Shown here: positions 24,233 to 32,055 of the stretch, in pieces
Layout: every line of letters starts with the position of its first letter
Numbering within the stretch: the first letter of the stretch is position 1
Source: Desulfobulbus sp. Tol-SR
Lineage (GTDB): Bacteria; Desulfobacterota; Desulfobulbia; Desulfobulbales; Desulfocapsaceae
Direction: 5' to 3'
DNA length: 35,345 bases
NCBI GenBank assembly: GCA_000769715.1
Contig: JROS01000046.1
Span: 1-35,345 of the forward strand
The notes under the pieces: model-generated
The model's database searches: none
What the model was told of the DNA's origin: nothing
Seen by the model: only the letters and a program-made list of their open reading frames with translations
Position numbers and translations under genes: made by a program

Positions 24233-24865
24233 ATGGAATGGAATGTAGAGGAGGTTGTCTTTCTTCATCCTCCCGACGTATATACCGGATCGTTCGACAA
24301 TGCCAAAATGCAGGCCCGGCATGAACGGCAGATGCAGGACAAGCTCGAACAGATCAAAAATGCCATACAGCGGGAAACCGATCCCCTCAAGGCGATGAAA
24401 ATCCTGCATGTCAGGGACCACCTTCAATTTTTTCGTAACAATCTGGTGCAGTTTCGCCAGGCCGGCAGGCTTGAGGAAGCGGTGCTTGTCCTGTATGGCA
24501 GGTTCAACAGTCCTTTCTCTTCAGGCGGTGATGCCGGGGTGTGGAACGAGCTGTTTGCCGTCTGCGATCCTGGACGGCTGCATGCCCTCGGCGAACCTGT
24601 CGGTTTTGCTTCCGCCACTGTCTACGGGGGATCGGTCTCGGGTATCAAGAGAAGTCTCAGTTGGACGCCTGACCGGCAAAGAGCGGAGGGGTTCGCGGAA
24701 CGCTGGAAGGACCCTTCAATGGGTGGCGGCGAACTGTGCGAGGTGGATATCGTCAAGGCCGATGTCATGGTGTACCTCGGGCATCGGCATGAAGATGAGG
24801 TCATCCTCAAGCCGGCGTTCATCAACGTGGCGGAGATCCGTCCTTTCCGTAGGAGCGGAATGTGA
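24233..24865 (+). CDS. hypothetical protein with ADP-ribosyltransferase-like C-terminus
   Basis: This 210-residue protein has AAGAGGAGATAGT before its ATG. The N-terminal half (about 20-85) is helical and highly charged. The C-terminal half (about 125-200) contains TVYGGSVSG, then LSWTPDRQRAEGFAERW, then a strand DVMVYLGHRHEDEVILKP. That order of a turn, an S-x-T strand with a following helix, and a late E-x-E segment resembles small ADP-ribosyltransferase-fold proteins found in phages and accessory regions (typically YRG ... SWT ... E.EV). The Arg expected in the first motif reads Gly here (YGG), so catalytic activity is doubtful. No toxin-immunity partner or prophage gene is adjacent. The fold assignment is inference. 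Confidence 0.55.
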   Translation: MEWNVEEVVFLHPPDVYTGSFDNAKMQARHERQMQDKLEQIKNAIQRETDPLKAMKILHVRDHLQFFRNNLVQFRQAGRLEEAVLVLYGRFNSPFSSGGDAGVWNELFAVCDPGRLHALGEPVGFASATVYGGSVSGIKRSLSWTPDRQRAEGFAERWKDPSMGGGELCEVDIVKADVMVYLGHRHEDEVILKPAFINVAEIRPFRRSGM

Positions 24866-25299
24866 CCTGCGGTCATCCTGGGGTGTTGCCAAAGGGGCGC
24901 GGTCCGGAATCCAGGCGGTATGTGTTGAAAAAATCAATTCTCTTCGCGCCCCATCAGGTTTGCGGTTGTAAAACTTGTCATAATTCTTGACCATTCCGTG
25001 CCTGTTTGTCATGCAGCCCCCCTTTTTCAATGGGATCTTGCAATTTCTCCACTATCGAATACAATATTGTAAACGGCATCGTCTTTTTTCCGGTCTTCCG
25101 GACTTTCGACGAAACCGAGGATAACCGCCGGTGTTCAAAATTCTTGAAAATCCGGATCGAAAAAGGATTGTTGCCGGCCACGTTTCATGAAACGCGTAAA
25201 ACAACAATTTGTCGCAACCTGGCGACACCACAATAGAAGGAGCCGCTCCATCAGTATTGATCATTACCGACAACATTAATTCTCCAACAAGAGGGCGAT
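24866..25299. other. intergenic region with one promoter candidate
   Basis: No coding frame is convincing on either strand. The sequence becomes AT-richer towards the downstream gene, and TTGCAA/TACAAT hexamers at 25038-25065 are the only promoter-like signal noted. A chance 76-codon frame (25006-25236) has no supporting ribosome-binding site. Confidence 0.45.
25038..25065 (+). promoter_or_regulatory. sigma-70-like promoter candidate
   Basis: TTGCAA (25038-25043) and TACAAT (25060-25065) are separated by 16 bp in an AT-rich segment. They would direct transcription into the gene starting at 25300, with a leader of about 230 nt. Match quality is moderate and the leader is long. Confidence 0.3.
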
Positions 25300-25770
25300 A
25301 TGGCACAACTCCGGGATATGTGTTTTAAACGGACCGACCTAGGGACACTCGAAAAACATTTGAACTCGGATTCAATGAAATTATTGCAGCACTTCGATGG
25401 CCGTACCCCCTTTCATCAAATACAGCAGCTGGTGGGTCTTCCCGCCGCTGTTTTCAAAAGCAGCTTCCTCGAACTCTTTCAAAAAAAATTGATCGAGGAG
25501 GTCCACGATCCTCTCACGGCTTCGGCCGGACCGGTCTCATTCGTCAATACTTCTGTGCTGGATAAGCTTCGAATGGCGGCAATTCAGGTTGCCGGACCGA
25601 TCGGCGAGCTTCTGGTGTCGGACTGCATTGAGAACATGGGGCTGCAACCCTCGAAGATCCCGGTTTCTCGGCTGCCTGAGTTGATACAGGCCATATCGGA
25701 AGACATTCCCGGAGAAAAGCAGAGAAGCATGTTCCTGGGTCAGCTTCCTCCGGACCTTCGGTTTCCCTGA
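25300..25770 (+). CDS. hypothetical two-domain protein (winged-helix-like plus C-terminal helical domain)
   Basis: This 156-residue soluble protein starts after GAGGGCGAT. The N-terminal half (about 10-70) has the rhythm of a degenerate winged helix: SMKLLQHFDGRTPFHQIQQLVGLPAAVFKSSFLELFQKKLIEEV, a pattern seen in DUF4388-like and related Desulfobacterota/Myxococcota proteins. The C-terminal half (about 85-150) reads LDKLRMAAIQVAGPIGELLVSDCIENMG...LPELIQAISEDI, resembling the small helical domain often attached to signalling adaptors (I/V-GP-x-A/G core). No catalytic residues are evident. It precedes the sensor pair at 25938-27634, with about 170 bp between, so a shared signalling role is possible but not demonstrated. 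Confidence 0.65.
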   Translation: MAQLRDMCFKRTDLGTLEKHLNSDSMKLLQHFDGRTPFHQIQQLVGLPAAVFKSSFLELFQKKLIEEVHDPLTASAGPVSFVNTSVLDKLRMAAIQVAGPIGELLVSDCIENMGLQPSKIPVSRLPELIQAISEDIPGEKQRSMFLGQLPPDLRFP

Positions 25771-25937
25771 GCTAACATGTTTGGCGGTTGATCTTCTCCC
25801 TGTCATCTTCAAAAAGGAGGAGCTTGAAGCAAGGCGTACATTGGGACTTCCGCTTATTTTTTAACAATTCAAGTGCTATCTGTTACCGGTGGAGTGGTTT
25901 ATTGCCTGGGCCGTCAAACACATGAGGAGGATGACAA

Positions 25938-26579
25938 ATGCAGAAGTGTAAGAGATGCTTGAGACTTTCGATGGGCCTGTTGTTGTCCGTTGTCGCGGTC
26001 CTGGCAGTACTCTCCGGTACGTCAACAGTCCATGCCGCGCCAGGTGTTTCCGGAGATGACCAGAATCTGGATAGTTTTGACAGCCAGGTGCTGGATCTTG
26101 CCAGGACCTGCGCATCCAATGTCACTCGGGAGTTGGAAAAACTTCTGGATTCCAACCGTCTGACCGAAGATCAATTATTCGACACCTTTTACATCCCTAT
26201 TCCCAACACTTCACCGCAGAAATTCAACACCCAGTATGACAAATTCACCGACGAAGTCCTGATCGGGATCCTGGACTCCTGTCTGGGGAAGGATCAGAGG
26301 CTGGTCTTTGCCGTGGCTGTTGACGTAAACGGATACCTTCCCACGCATAACTCCAAATTTTCGAAGCCGTTGACGGACAACCAGGATTACAACACCAAAA
26401 ACAACAGAACCAAGAGGATGTTCAATGATAAGACGGGAATCACTGCGGCCAAGAATACCAGATCTTTTCTGCTGCAGACATATCCCCGGGACACCGGTCA
26501 GAACATGTACGACATGTCGGTGCCGATTATGATTCGGGGAAAACACTGGGGAGCGATCCGAATCGGTTACGAGCATTAA
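25938..26579 (+). CDS. secreted stand-alone sensory-domain protein
   Basis: This 213-residue protein has a signal peptide (about 1-34, ending VHA) and a single periplasmic sensory domain related to Cache/PAS-type domains of methyl-accepting chemotaxis proteins. The conserved stretches are FAVAVDVNGYLPTHNSKFSKPLT, NNRTKRMFND, GITAAKNTRSFLLQTYPRDTG and DMSVPIMIRGKHWGAIRIGY. There is no membrane anchor, HAMP or output domain, so it presumably binds a ligand in the periplasm and either sequesters it or presents it to a partner. GAGGAGG precedes the ATG. The next gene encodes a membrane-anchored paralogue of the same domain, which makes a co-sensor arrangement attractive but unproven. Confidence 0.8.
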   Translation: MQKCKRCLRLSMGLLLSVVAVLAVLSGTSTVHAAPGVSGDDQNLDSFDSQVLDLARTCASNVTRELEKLLDSNRLTEDQLFDTFYIPIPNTSPQKFNTQYDKFTDEVLIGILDSCLGKDQRLVFAVAVDVNGYLPTHNSKFSKPLTDNQDYNTKNNRTKRMFNDKTGITAAKNTRSFLLQTYPRDTGQNMYDMSVPIMIRGKHWGAIRIGYEH

Positions 26580-26630
26580 GCCGTTGTACAACAATGAGGG
26601 AAACCAATATCTACCGAATCGGCATAAGGG

Positions 26631-26678
26631 GCCGTAACGAAATTGGAGGAATGTTTGTTTCAGCTATTTCGTAACGGC
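26631..26678. promoter_or_regulatory. inverted repeat between the paired sensor genes
   Basis: GCCGTAACGAAAT (26631-26643) faces ATTTCGTAACGGC (26666-26678), an inverted repeat with one mismatch and a 22-nt loop, midway in the 149-bp gap between the two sensor genes. It could attenuate read-through or act as an operator. No U-tract follows directly. Confidence 0.4.
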
Positions 26679-26728
26679 ACCTAACCTCGAAGCCCAAGTT
26701 CATTATTTTCAAAGGAGAGGAGATCCAC

Positions 26729-27634
26729 ATGGTTAACGCGATCAGGAAAAAAGTAGGACTCAAGGTCTCATTGATAATCAATCTGGTCCTTTTCATCGTC
26801 ATGGCTTGCGGCACCTTTTACTTGATCGTCAAACAGAGTAACAGCCTGGAAGCGGAACTGATGAATCGAGGAAAGATTCAATCGCTGATCGGGGCCAAGG
26901 TGGTCGGACGCGTTCTGGAAGAGGCAGTGGACAGCACCATGATCTCGCTGGATGACGTTTTTGATCTCGATTACCAGGTGTTCGGCAAATTTGAACCGCC
27001 AAAATACCATACCAAATACGATGCCTATCTCGACAGGGCCATCCTTGCCCTGGAAGACGAATTTCTCCAGGATCCCAGTAATATCTTCGCGGTAGCCGTG
27101 GATAAAAACGGTTATCTGCCGACTCACAATACTCGATATCAGCAACCGATTACCGGGGATCCAGCGAAAGATCTGACCGGCAATCGAACCAAACGGATAT
27201 TCGATGATCCCATCGGTTTGAAGGCGGCGAAAAATACCGAGAAAGGCTTTTTGCAGGTCTACCACCGGGACACCGGTGAGGAGGTTTGGGACATATCCTC
27301 CCCGATTTATGTCAAAGGGAAGCAATGGGGGGGGTTCAGGATCGGTCTGTCGCTGAATGTCATCAATGCCGAAAAACGAAAGTTGATATTCAATCTGCTG
27401 GCTATCATGAGCGCCGTACTCGTGGCCTCGATCATACTTACCTTTCTGATCGTCAACTGGAGCCTCGCCCCAGTCCGGGCCCTTGCCCAGACTGCCAACA
27501 ATATCGCCGATGGCAAAAAGCTGGAATCGGAAATCAGGAAAACAACCAGTGATGAGATCGGTGAGCTGCAAGCCGCCATCGAGCGGCTGCGGATGAGCAT
27601 GTTGATCGCCCTCAAGCGGGGCAGGAAAATGTAG
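26729..27634 (+). CDS. membrane-anchored sensor with HAMP but no output domain
   Basis: This 301-residue inner-membrane protein has an N-terminal transmembrane helix (about 14-34), a periplasmic sensory domain (about 40-205), a second transmembrane helix (about 218-240) and a HAMP domain (about 243-293). It stops 10 residues later, without kinase, methyl-accepting or cyclase output. The periplasmic domain is clearly paralogous to the secreted protein just upstream: VAVDKNGYLPTHNTRYQQPIT, GNRTKRIFDD, GLKAAKNTEKGFLQVYHRDTG and ISSPIYVKGKQWGGFRIG. AAAGGAGAGGAG precedes the ATG. It presumably signals through protein-protein contact of its HAMP helices with another receptor or kinase. Alternatively it is a truncated chemoreceptor, although no downstream remnant is visible. 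Confidence 0.85.
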   Translation: MVNAIRKKVGLKVSLIINLVLFIVMACGTFYLIVKQSNSLEAELMNRGKIQSLIGAKVVGRVLEEAVDSTMISLDDVFDLDYQVFGKFEPPKYHTKYDAYLDRAILALEDEFLQDPSNIFAVAVDKNGYLPTHNTRYQQPITGDPAKDLTGNRTKRIFDDPIGLKAAKNTEKGFLQVYHRDTGEEVWDISSPIYVKGKQWGGFRIGLSLNVINAEKRKLIFNLLAIMSAVLVASIILTFLIVNWSLAPVRALAQTANNIADGKKLESEIRKTTSDEIGELQAAIERLRMSMLIALKRGRKM

Positions 27635-27698
27635 TATCGGAATGTGATTTGGGGGTCAGGCCTGATGAATAGGCAGGTCGATTCGTGTTTTGATCAGC

Positions 27699-27745
27699 GC
27701 TGCCAGCCACAAATGATTATTTTAGCCGCGATTGTGTCTGGCAGC
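27699..27745. terminator. stem-loop downstream of sensor gene
   Basis: GCTGCCAGCCACAA (27699-27712) pairs with TTGTGTCTGGCAGC (27732-27745) with a single mismatch and a 19-nt loop, 65 bp beyond the sensor stop codon. A T-run (CTGTTTTTC) appears only about a dozen bases further on, so termination is likely but not canonical. Confidence 0.5.
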
Positions 27746-27849
27746 ATTCCGGTACCTGTTTTTCAGGACTGATCCCCGATATACCCCAATATGACACAAC
27801 CACTCAGTACCTCTCCCTCGCAACTCGGAAGGCCGAGGTGATGTATTTT

Positions 27850-27916
27850 GTCACTGAGCGTTAGCGAGAAGTCTCGGCTTTCAGAGTCATGATATGCTCC
27901 CTCCGGTCGAAATGAC
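27850..27916. repeat. dispersed palindromic repeat, diverged copy (site C)
   Basis: Reverse-complemented, this 67-bp segment runs from GTCATTTCGACC through GAGGGAG and CCGAGACTTCTCGCTAACG to GTGAC, parallel to the inner palindrome at 7215-7284. Just beyond it, CAGTTTGCAAATGGC (about 27931-27945) is a degenerate form of the right-end motif CATTTTGCAAAAGG. The copy is intergenic and non-coding. Confidence 0.7.
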
Positions 27917-28024
27917 GGGGATCGCAACCGTTCAGTTTGCAAATGGCTCAGTGGGGTTGTGAATATCCCGGTGCCGGGACATCGGCGGCACAATGGCCTG
28001 AATCCACTTCCCGGCTGATTCGAA

Positions 28025-28921
28025 TCAGGAGAGGGCCATCTTCCAGGCGAGAAGGAAGATGGCAAGTGAAATGCCGGTGAGGATAGTCTGCAGCCAGAAC
28101 GAGGAACGCAGGGCGAGAACCGGCTTCGTTCCAAAGAGATAGCCGGCGATGAGGCCGATCACCAGCCCGAAAAAATGGGCGCCGAGGTCGGTGCGTTCTC
28201 CTTCGCTGCCGACCATGGCGAGCATGGCCAGGCCGGCCATCAGCGGCATCAGCAGTTGGGTGCGACCGATGGCAGCATGGCGGCGGAAATTGAGGGAGGA
28301 GAGCATGCCGATGACGGCAAATATGGCCGTCGAGAAGCCGACGAAATGATGATCCCGGCCATGGGCGACGACATTGAGCAGGTTGGCCAGGCTTGCCGCC
28401 GTCAGGAGGGCCGCCAGGCCGATCCCGTTGCCCAGGAGCTGGAAGAGGTAATGGAGGAGGAAGGCGCCGAGTACGCAGTTGCTCAGCAGGTGGAGGGGAT
28501 CGGCATGCAGGGTCAGGGCGGTCACCAGGCGGAAGTACTGGCCATCGTCCAGGATGGCGGTGGAATCCCCCGCCCCGGCGGCAAACCATGGCGAATCATG
28601 CCGCCATTCACCGGTCTTGAGGTAGAGAAGGATAAGGCAGCCGATGATGAATGGGCTGAGCAGTTGGAAGGCCGGCCTGTACCTGTCATTTTCAGGCCTC
28701 GGCGGCGGCCATTCCCGGTTTTCCTCCGTATAGGCGATCAGTTCGTAGATGGCCTTTTCGGCCGATTGTGCGGCTACGGCGATCCCCCAGGTCGATTTCG
28801 ACAGGCAGGTGATCGTATGCGGTATATCGGCGGCTGAAAGCACCAGCGAGCAGATCCTGATCTCCTCCGGGTCATCGGTGGTGTGCACCAGTACCGGCGG
28901 TTCACCCATGCGTTCATCCAT
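28025..28921 (-). CDS. rhomboid-family intramembrane serine protease with N-terminal DUF2007-like domain
   Basis: This 298-residue protein has a soluble N-terminal ferredoxin-like domain (about 8-68), similar in pattern to DUF2007 signal-transducing proteins, followed by six or seven membrane helices (about 88-295). The rhomboid residues are in place: His139 and Asn148 in HADPLHLLSN, nucleophile Ser197 in VGFSTAIF and His249 in DLGAHFFG, with spacings close to GlpG. The usual GxSG motif reads GFST. Rhomboids cut transmembrane segments of substrate proteins within the bilayer. The start at 28921 lacks a strong ribosome-binding site; an in-frame ATG four codons later, after GGATGAACGC, is an alternative. 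The gene lies 126 bp downstream of the sigma-54 regulator on the same strand. Confidence 0.88.
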   Translation of the reverse strand: MDERMGEPPVLVHTTDDPEEIRICSLVLSAADIPHTITCLSKSTWGIAVAAQSAEKAIYELIAYTEENREWPPPRPENDRYRPAFQLLSPFIIGCLILLYLKTGEWRHDSPWFAAGAGDSTAILDDGQYFRLVTALTLHADPLHLLSNCVLGAFLLHYLFQLLGNGIGLAALLTAASLANLLNVVAHGRDHHFVGFSTAIFAVIGMLSSLNFRRHAAIGRTQLLMPLMAGLAMLAMVGSEGERTDLGAHFFGLVIGLIAGYLFGTKPVLALRSSFWLQTILTGISLAIFLLAWKMALS

Positions 28922-29047
28922 TGAGGTTCATGGAACATCTTCGGCTGCGATTTCCCGAGAGGCCGGGGTGCGGTCGTGACCGGGGGCGACGCCGTTCCGA
29001 AAAGATCGGGAGCGGTATACGGCAACGAATGACAGCGGATCGATCCT

Positions 29048-30442
29048 TCAAGGTGATGGCAGGGGTGTCCTGCGTGACGGGAGTCGATCGTACTTGCCGA
29101 GAAGCTGATACAGCCTGGCCTTTGAAATTCCTGAAATTTCGCATGCTTTTCTGGTTCTACCCTGGGCCGCGCGCATCAGCCGGTCGATGTACTCGGCCTC
29201 GAATTTTTCCTTCGCCTGACGCCATGGCAACAGGTTTTCCGCCGGCTCCCGGTCTTTGGGCGTGAGATAGCCGCGGCTATGGCTGATTCTGATCCTTTCC
29301 GGCAGGTGATGAGGAAAGAGGATACGGGCATGGGTGCCATTGGCGAAGACTTCTTCCATGGTCTGGAACAGTTCGCGGACGTTGCCCGGCCAGTCGTAGC
29401 TCGCCAGGGCCTCGATGAAATCCGGAGAAACCCCCTTCAGTTCGACCTTCATCCGGTCGCAGAGGCGGCCGATGCAGTGCATGGTCAGTTCAACGATATC
29501 TTCCTTCCGTTCCCGCAAAGGCGGGAGGTGGATGGTAAAGGCCTGGAGCCGGAAATAGAGATCGCTGCGGAAGGTCCCCTGCTGCACGCAGATCTCGAGG
29601 TTCCTGTTGGTGGCCGCCACCACCCGGAAACTGCTGGCCCGTTCCTCCAGGGAACCTACGGGGCGATATCGGTGTTCCTGCAGGACCCGGAGAAAGGATT
29701 TCTGGATCGAAGGGGGCAACTCGCCGACCTCGTCGAGGAAGAGGACGCCGCCGTCGGCATGGGTGATCAGGCCGTCCCGGGCCTGATCGGCACCGGTGAA
29801 AGCGCCTCGGCTGTGGCCGAAGAGGGCGCTTTCGATCAGCGTTTCGGGCAGCGCGGCGCAATCGACGGTGACGATGTTCCGGTCCGCCCGGCTGCTGTTT
29901 TCATGGATCGCCCTGGCGAACAGCTCCTTGCCGGTGCCGGTCTCGCCGGAGATCAGGACGTTGGCTTCACTGCCGGCCGCCTTGGCGACAATATCGAAAC
30001 AGGCGTTCATCCTGATGCTGCGGCCGATGATCCTGTCTCGGTTGAGGTGGAACGGCGCGACCCGGCTTTTTCTTTTTTCCTCACGGTATTCAAGGGCCCT
30101 GGTCAAGGGCGGGGCAAGCTCGTTGATGACGTTGGCCTTTTCGATATATCCCCAGGCACCGCTCCTGATCGCCTTGCCGGCGCTGTCGCTGTCACCCCTC
30201 CCGGTGAAGATGATCACCTCGGGAGAAGAGGCGAAGGTCCGGAATCGGGGTATGTATTCCAGCCCATTGCCATCGGGCATCTGAACGTCGAGCAAAACGA
30301 TATCGAACTCGACCCGCTCCGCCAGCCGCAGGGCGTCGGCCAGGGTGTGGGCGACGAAGTGGTTGTGACCGGATCGGCCGAGCCGTGTTTCGAGCATCCG
30401 GCAGATATCCCTGTCGTCATCGACCACGAGTATATCAGCCAT
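29048..30442 (-). CDS. sigma-54-dependent response regulator (NtrC family)
   Basis: This 464-residue transcription activator has a receiver (1-120), an AAA+ sigma-54 interaction domain (about 135-365) and a C-terminal Fis-type helix-turn-helix (about 412-452, ARKACEISGISKARLYQLLGKY). The receiver has VVDDDRD, Asp52 in VLLDVQMPDGNG and Lys102, which is followed by Ala instead of Pro. The AAA+ core has GETGTGKE (166-173), the sigma-54 contact loop GAFTGA (213-218), Walker B VLFLDEVGELP and the arginine-finger region FRSDLYFRL. It would drive transcription from -24/-12 promoters when phosphorylated. GAGGAAAGG precedes the ATG. No cognate kinase gene is adjacent, so it is an orphan in this window. 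Confidence 0.93.
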   Translation of the reverse strand: MADILVVDDDRDICRMLETRLGRSGHNHFVAHTLADALRLAERVEFDIVLLDVQMPDGNGLEYIPRFRTFASSPEVIIFTGRGDSDSAGKAIRSGAWGYIEKANVINELAPPLTRALEYREEKRKSRVAPFHLNRDRIIGRSIRMNACFDIVAKAAGSEANVLISGETGTGKELFARAIHENSSRADRNIVTVDCAALPETLIESALFGHSRGAFTGADQARDGLITHADGGVLFLDEVGELPPSIQKSFLRVLQEHRYRPVGSLEERASSFRVVAATNRNLEICVQQGTFRSDLYFRLQAFTIHLPPLRERKEDIVELTMHCIGRLCDRMKVELKGVSPDFIEALASYDWPGNVRELFQTMEEVFANGTHARILFPHHLPERIRISHSRGYLTPKDREPAENLLPWRQAKEKFEAEYIDRLMRAAQGRTRKACEISGISKARLYQLLGKYDRLPSRRTPLPSP

Positions 30443-31222
30443 TGCCTTTCCTCAATGATGGTGAGAGCAGTTTCATCTCGTCAGTGAAATCTATCCGGCG
30501 CTGTGGATCAACGCATTTTTTGGGCGGCTCCATGAAAAATGGCTGGCCGGCATGATGGGCGGCAGATCGGGTGTCGCCGACCTCAATCCGTCAAGGATAT
30601 TCCCCGGATGACTCGCGGCCGATCCCTTTGGCGGCAATCCACGTGTCAACCACTCCATGACCGTTTGGCGAAGATGCTCCAGCTTAACGGACATGGCTGT
30701 CGATGGCAACTCGGGGTATGCTGTGCAGGCTGCATTCCATGTTTGTTGATACAGCCGGGATCGGCGATACTGCTCACGGGCCGGAATTTAGCTTGTTGCA
30801 TGACGACTGGCGAGGGGAGGGGCCTCTCTGGGACGATGGGGCATCCCGACAAGGGGGAGAAATCCCCAGTCGGCTGGAGATCCGGTTTGGGGACCAGTCC
30901 AATGTAATGGACTTGGTCTCGTTTGGTGGACAGTAATCGGGCGATGAGCCCGGCTGAGACCGCATCTCGCTTTTTCCTTGCGGTTGTTGCCTGGGGCGGC
31001 CTTCCGGTTCGCCGGTTCGGGGCTGTCCCTGATTCAGTCTTCGAATGTAGACCCAGTCAGTGGCGGGATTGAGTCGGTTCGAGCAGGCGTCCGGCCTCCC
31101 CGGGTGCGGAAATGGCGGGAATGACCGATGCCTCAAGAGAGCGACGTTTCTGGTACATATACTGCACGAAATTTCGGGGAAGAGAGGTGCCACTCAAGAA
31201 TTTTGCAACTCTCCCGGAAATC
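30443..31222. other. 780-bp stretch without a recognisable gene
   Basis: This gap lies between the divergent NtrC-type regulator and the receiver-like gene. Both strands have medium-length frames (for example 30539-30907 plus, 31193-30774 minus), but they are rich in Ser/Arg/Pro/Cys, lack ribosome-binding sites and show no domain. The composition and the neighbouring pseudogenes suggest decayed coding or mobile DNA, though I could not align it to a family by eye. Promoters for both flanking genes must be here. Confidence 0.5.
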
Positions 31223-31603
31223 ATGAATATATATCTCTATGCCGTCAACGATACGCCCCGTGTGGAGAAACTGGCGGCGAGCATTGGACCGATCGCCGGA
31301 GCGCAGGTGATACGGCTGGGCGAGGATTTTACCTTCGACCGCTGTCACAACAGGGGCATGCGGAACGACGATATCTTCGTACTCGTGCTTGACGGCGTCG
31401 CCGAGCTCAAACGCTTCCTGAACAATAAAGAGCTCCTTGCCGATTTCCGCCTCGTCATCCTGCTGGCCGATAACTCGCAACAGATGGCGGTGCAGGCGCA
31501 TGCACTGATGCCGCGGTTTATTTCCCATCTTGATCGTGATATAGATGAAATCATTTGTGTTTTCGAACGGATGATCCGTTTTTGCGGCCGGAGCGAACGA
31601 TGA
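31223..31603 (+). CDS. small receiver-like hypothetical protein
   Basis: This 126-residue protein begins MNIYLYAVNDTPRVEKLAASIG and has an alternating beta-alpha pattern (IYLYAV, QVIRLGEDFTF, DDIFVLVLDG, DFRLVILLAD, FISHLDRDIDEII) resembling a response-regulator fold without the acidic pocket and with no clear phospho-Asp at the usual position. It may be a pseudo-receiver that binds partner signalling proteins. The start at 31223 is chosen because the first strand begins there; the preceding open frame (from 31112) has unrelated composition. The site upstream is weak (CCCGGAAATC). It is followed after 35 bp by a genuine receiver gene, consistent with an operon. Confidence 0.55.
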   Translation: MNIYLYAVNDTPRVEKLAASIGPIAGAQVIRLGEDFTFDRCHNRGMRNDDIFVLVLDGVAELKRFLNNKELLADFRLVILLADNSQQMAVQAHALMPRFISHLDRDIDEIICVFERMIRFCGRSER

Positions 31604-31638
31604 CAAGGAACTGGAAGAGGAATTAAATCCCGAAAACC

Positions 31639-32025
31639 ATGCGTGAGATACTGCTCATCGATGACGACGAATGTTTTCGCGGCATGCTTTTCAAGCTGCT
31701 CAGCCGAAACGGTTACGCCGTTGTTGCCTGCAACGACGGCAGAGAAGGCGTCGAGCTGTTTCGCAAGAATCCGGAATTCCTCGTCATTACCGATCTTATC
31801 ATGCCGGGTCAGGAGGGGATCGAAGCCGTCGTCCGACAGATCAATGTTCTATCTACCCGATGGATCGGCATGAGCGATCAGCAGTCTCTTCTGGTGTCGG
31901 ACTTGGAGATTGGGCAACAGCGGCCGGTGGCATTGAAGATGGAGGAGTCCGGCCTGCGCAAGGTCTTCGGGTGCCTGCAAGCGCTCTGCGACACCGATCG
32001 GAGGAGGGGGCCGGTTACACCCTGA
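31639..32025 (+). CDS. single-domain response regulator, divergent C-terminal half
   Basis: This 128-residue protein is a stand-alone receiver. The N-terminal half is canonical: ILLIDDDE (Asp8-Asp10) and phospho-acceptor Asp52 in LVITDLIMPGQEG. The second half is divergent but keeps a likely Ser79 at the end of strand 4 (TRWIGMS) and Lys100 in strand 5 (RPVALKME), with slightly shortened spacing. The fold is therefore probably complete, though partial deletion or recombination between the strands cannot be excluded. Proteins of this type relay phosphate or act by binding a target. The ribosome-binding site is distant (GGAAGAGG about 20 bases upstream). The next gene, a receiver-PAS-GAF pseudogene, begins 30 bases later. 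Confidence 0.65.
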   Translation: MREILLIDDDECFRGMLFKLLSRNGYAVVACNDGREGVELFRKNPEFLVITDLIMPGQEGIEAVVRQINVLSTRWIGMSDQQSLLVSDLEIGQQRPVALKMEESGLRKVFGCLQALCDTDRRRGPVTP

Positions 32026-32055
32026 TTTTTGAGACGGCAAAGGAGATCGCGACCG

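Larger units (their letters stand above)
27635..28024. other. intergenic between convergent genes: hairpin and dispersed repeat
   Basis: The gap contains the stem-loop at 27699-27745 and a reverse-oriented copy of the dispersed palindromic repeat at 27850-27916, described separately. Otherwise no gene is evident; a 123-codon minus frame crosses the repeat and is not protein-like. Confidence 0.5.

Noticed and set aside
29279..30487. 402-codon plus-strand frame opposite the sigma-54 regulator
   Set aside because: It is antisense to an unmistakable NtrC-family gene and has no domain of its own.
31639..32025. Single-domain regulator as a truncated pseudogene
   Set aside because: Although the second half is divergent, Ser79 and Lys100 sit near the expected places and the length is that of a whole receiver, so it was kept as a probable gene.
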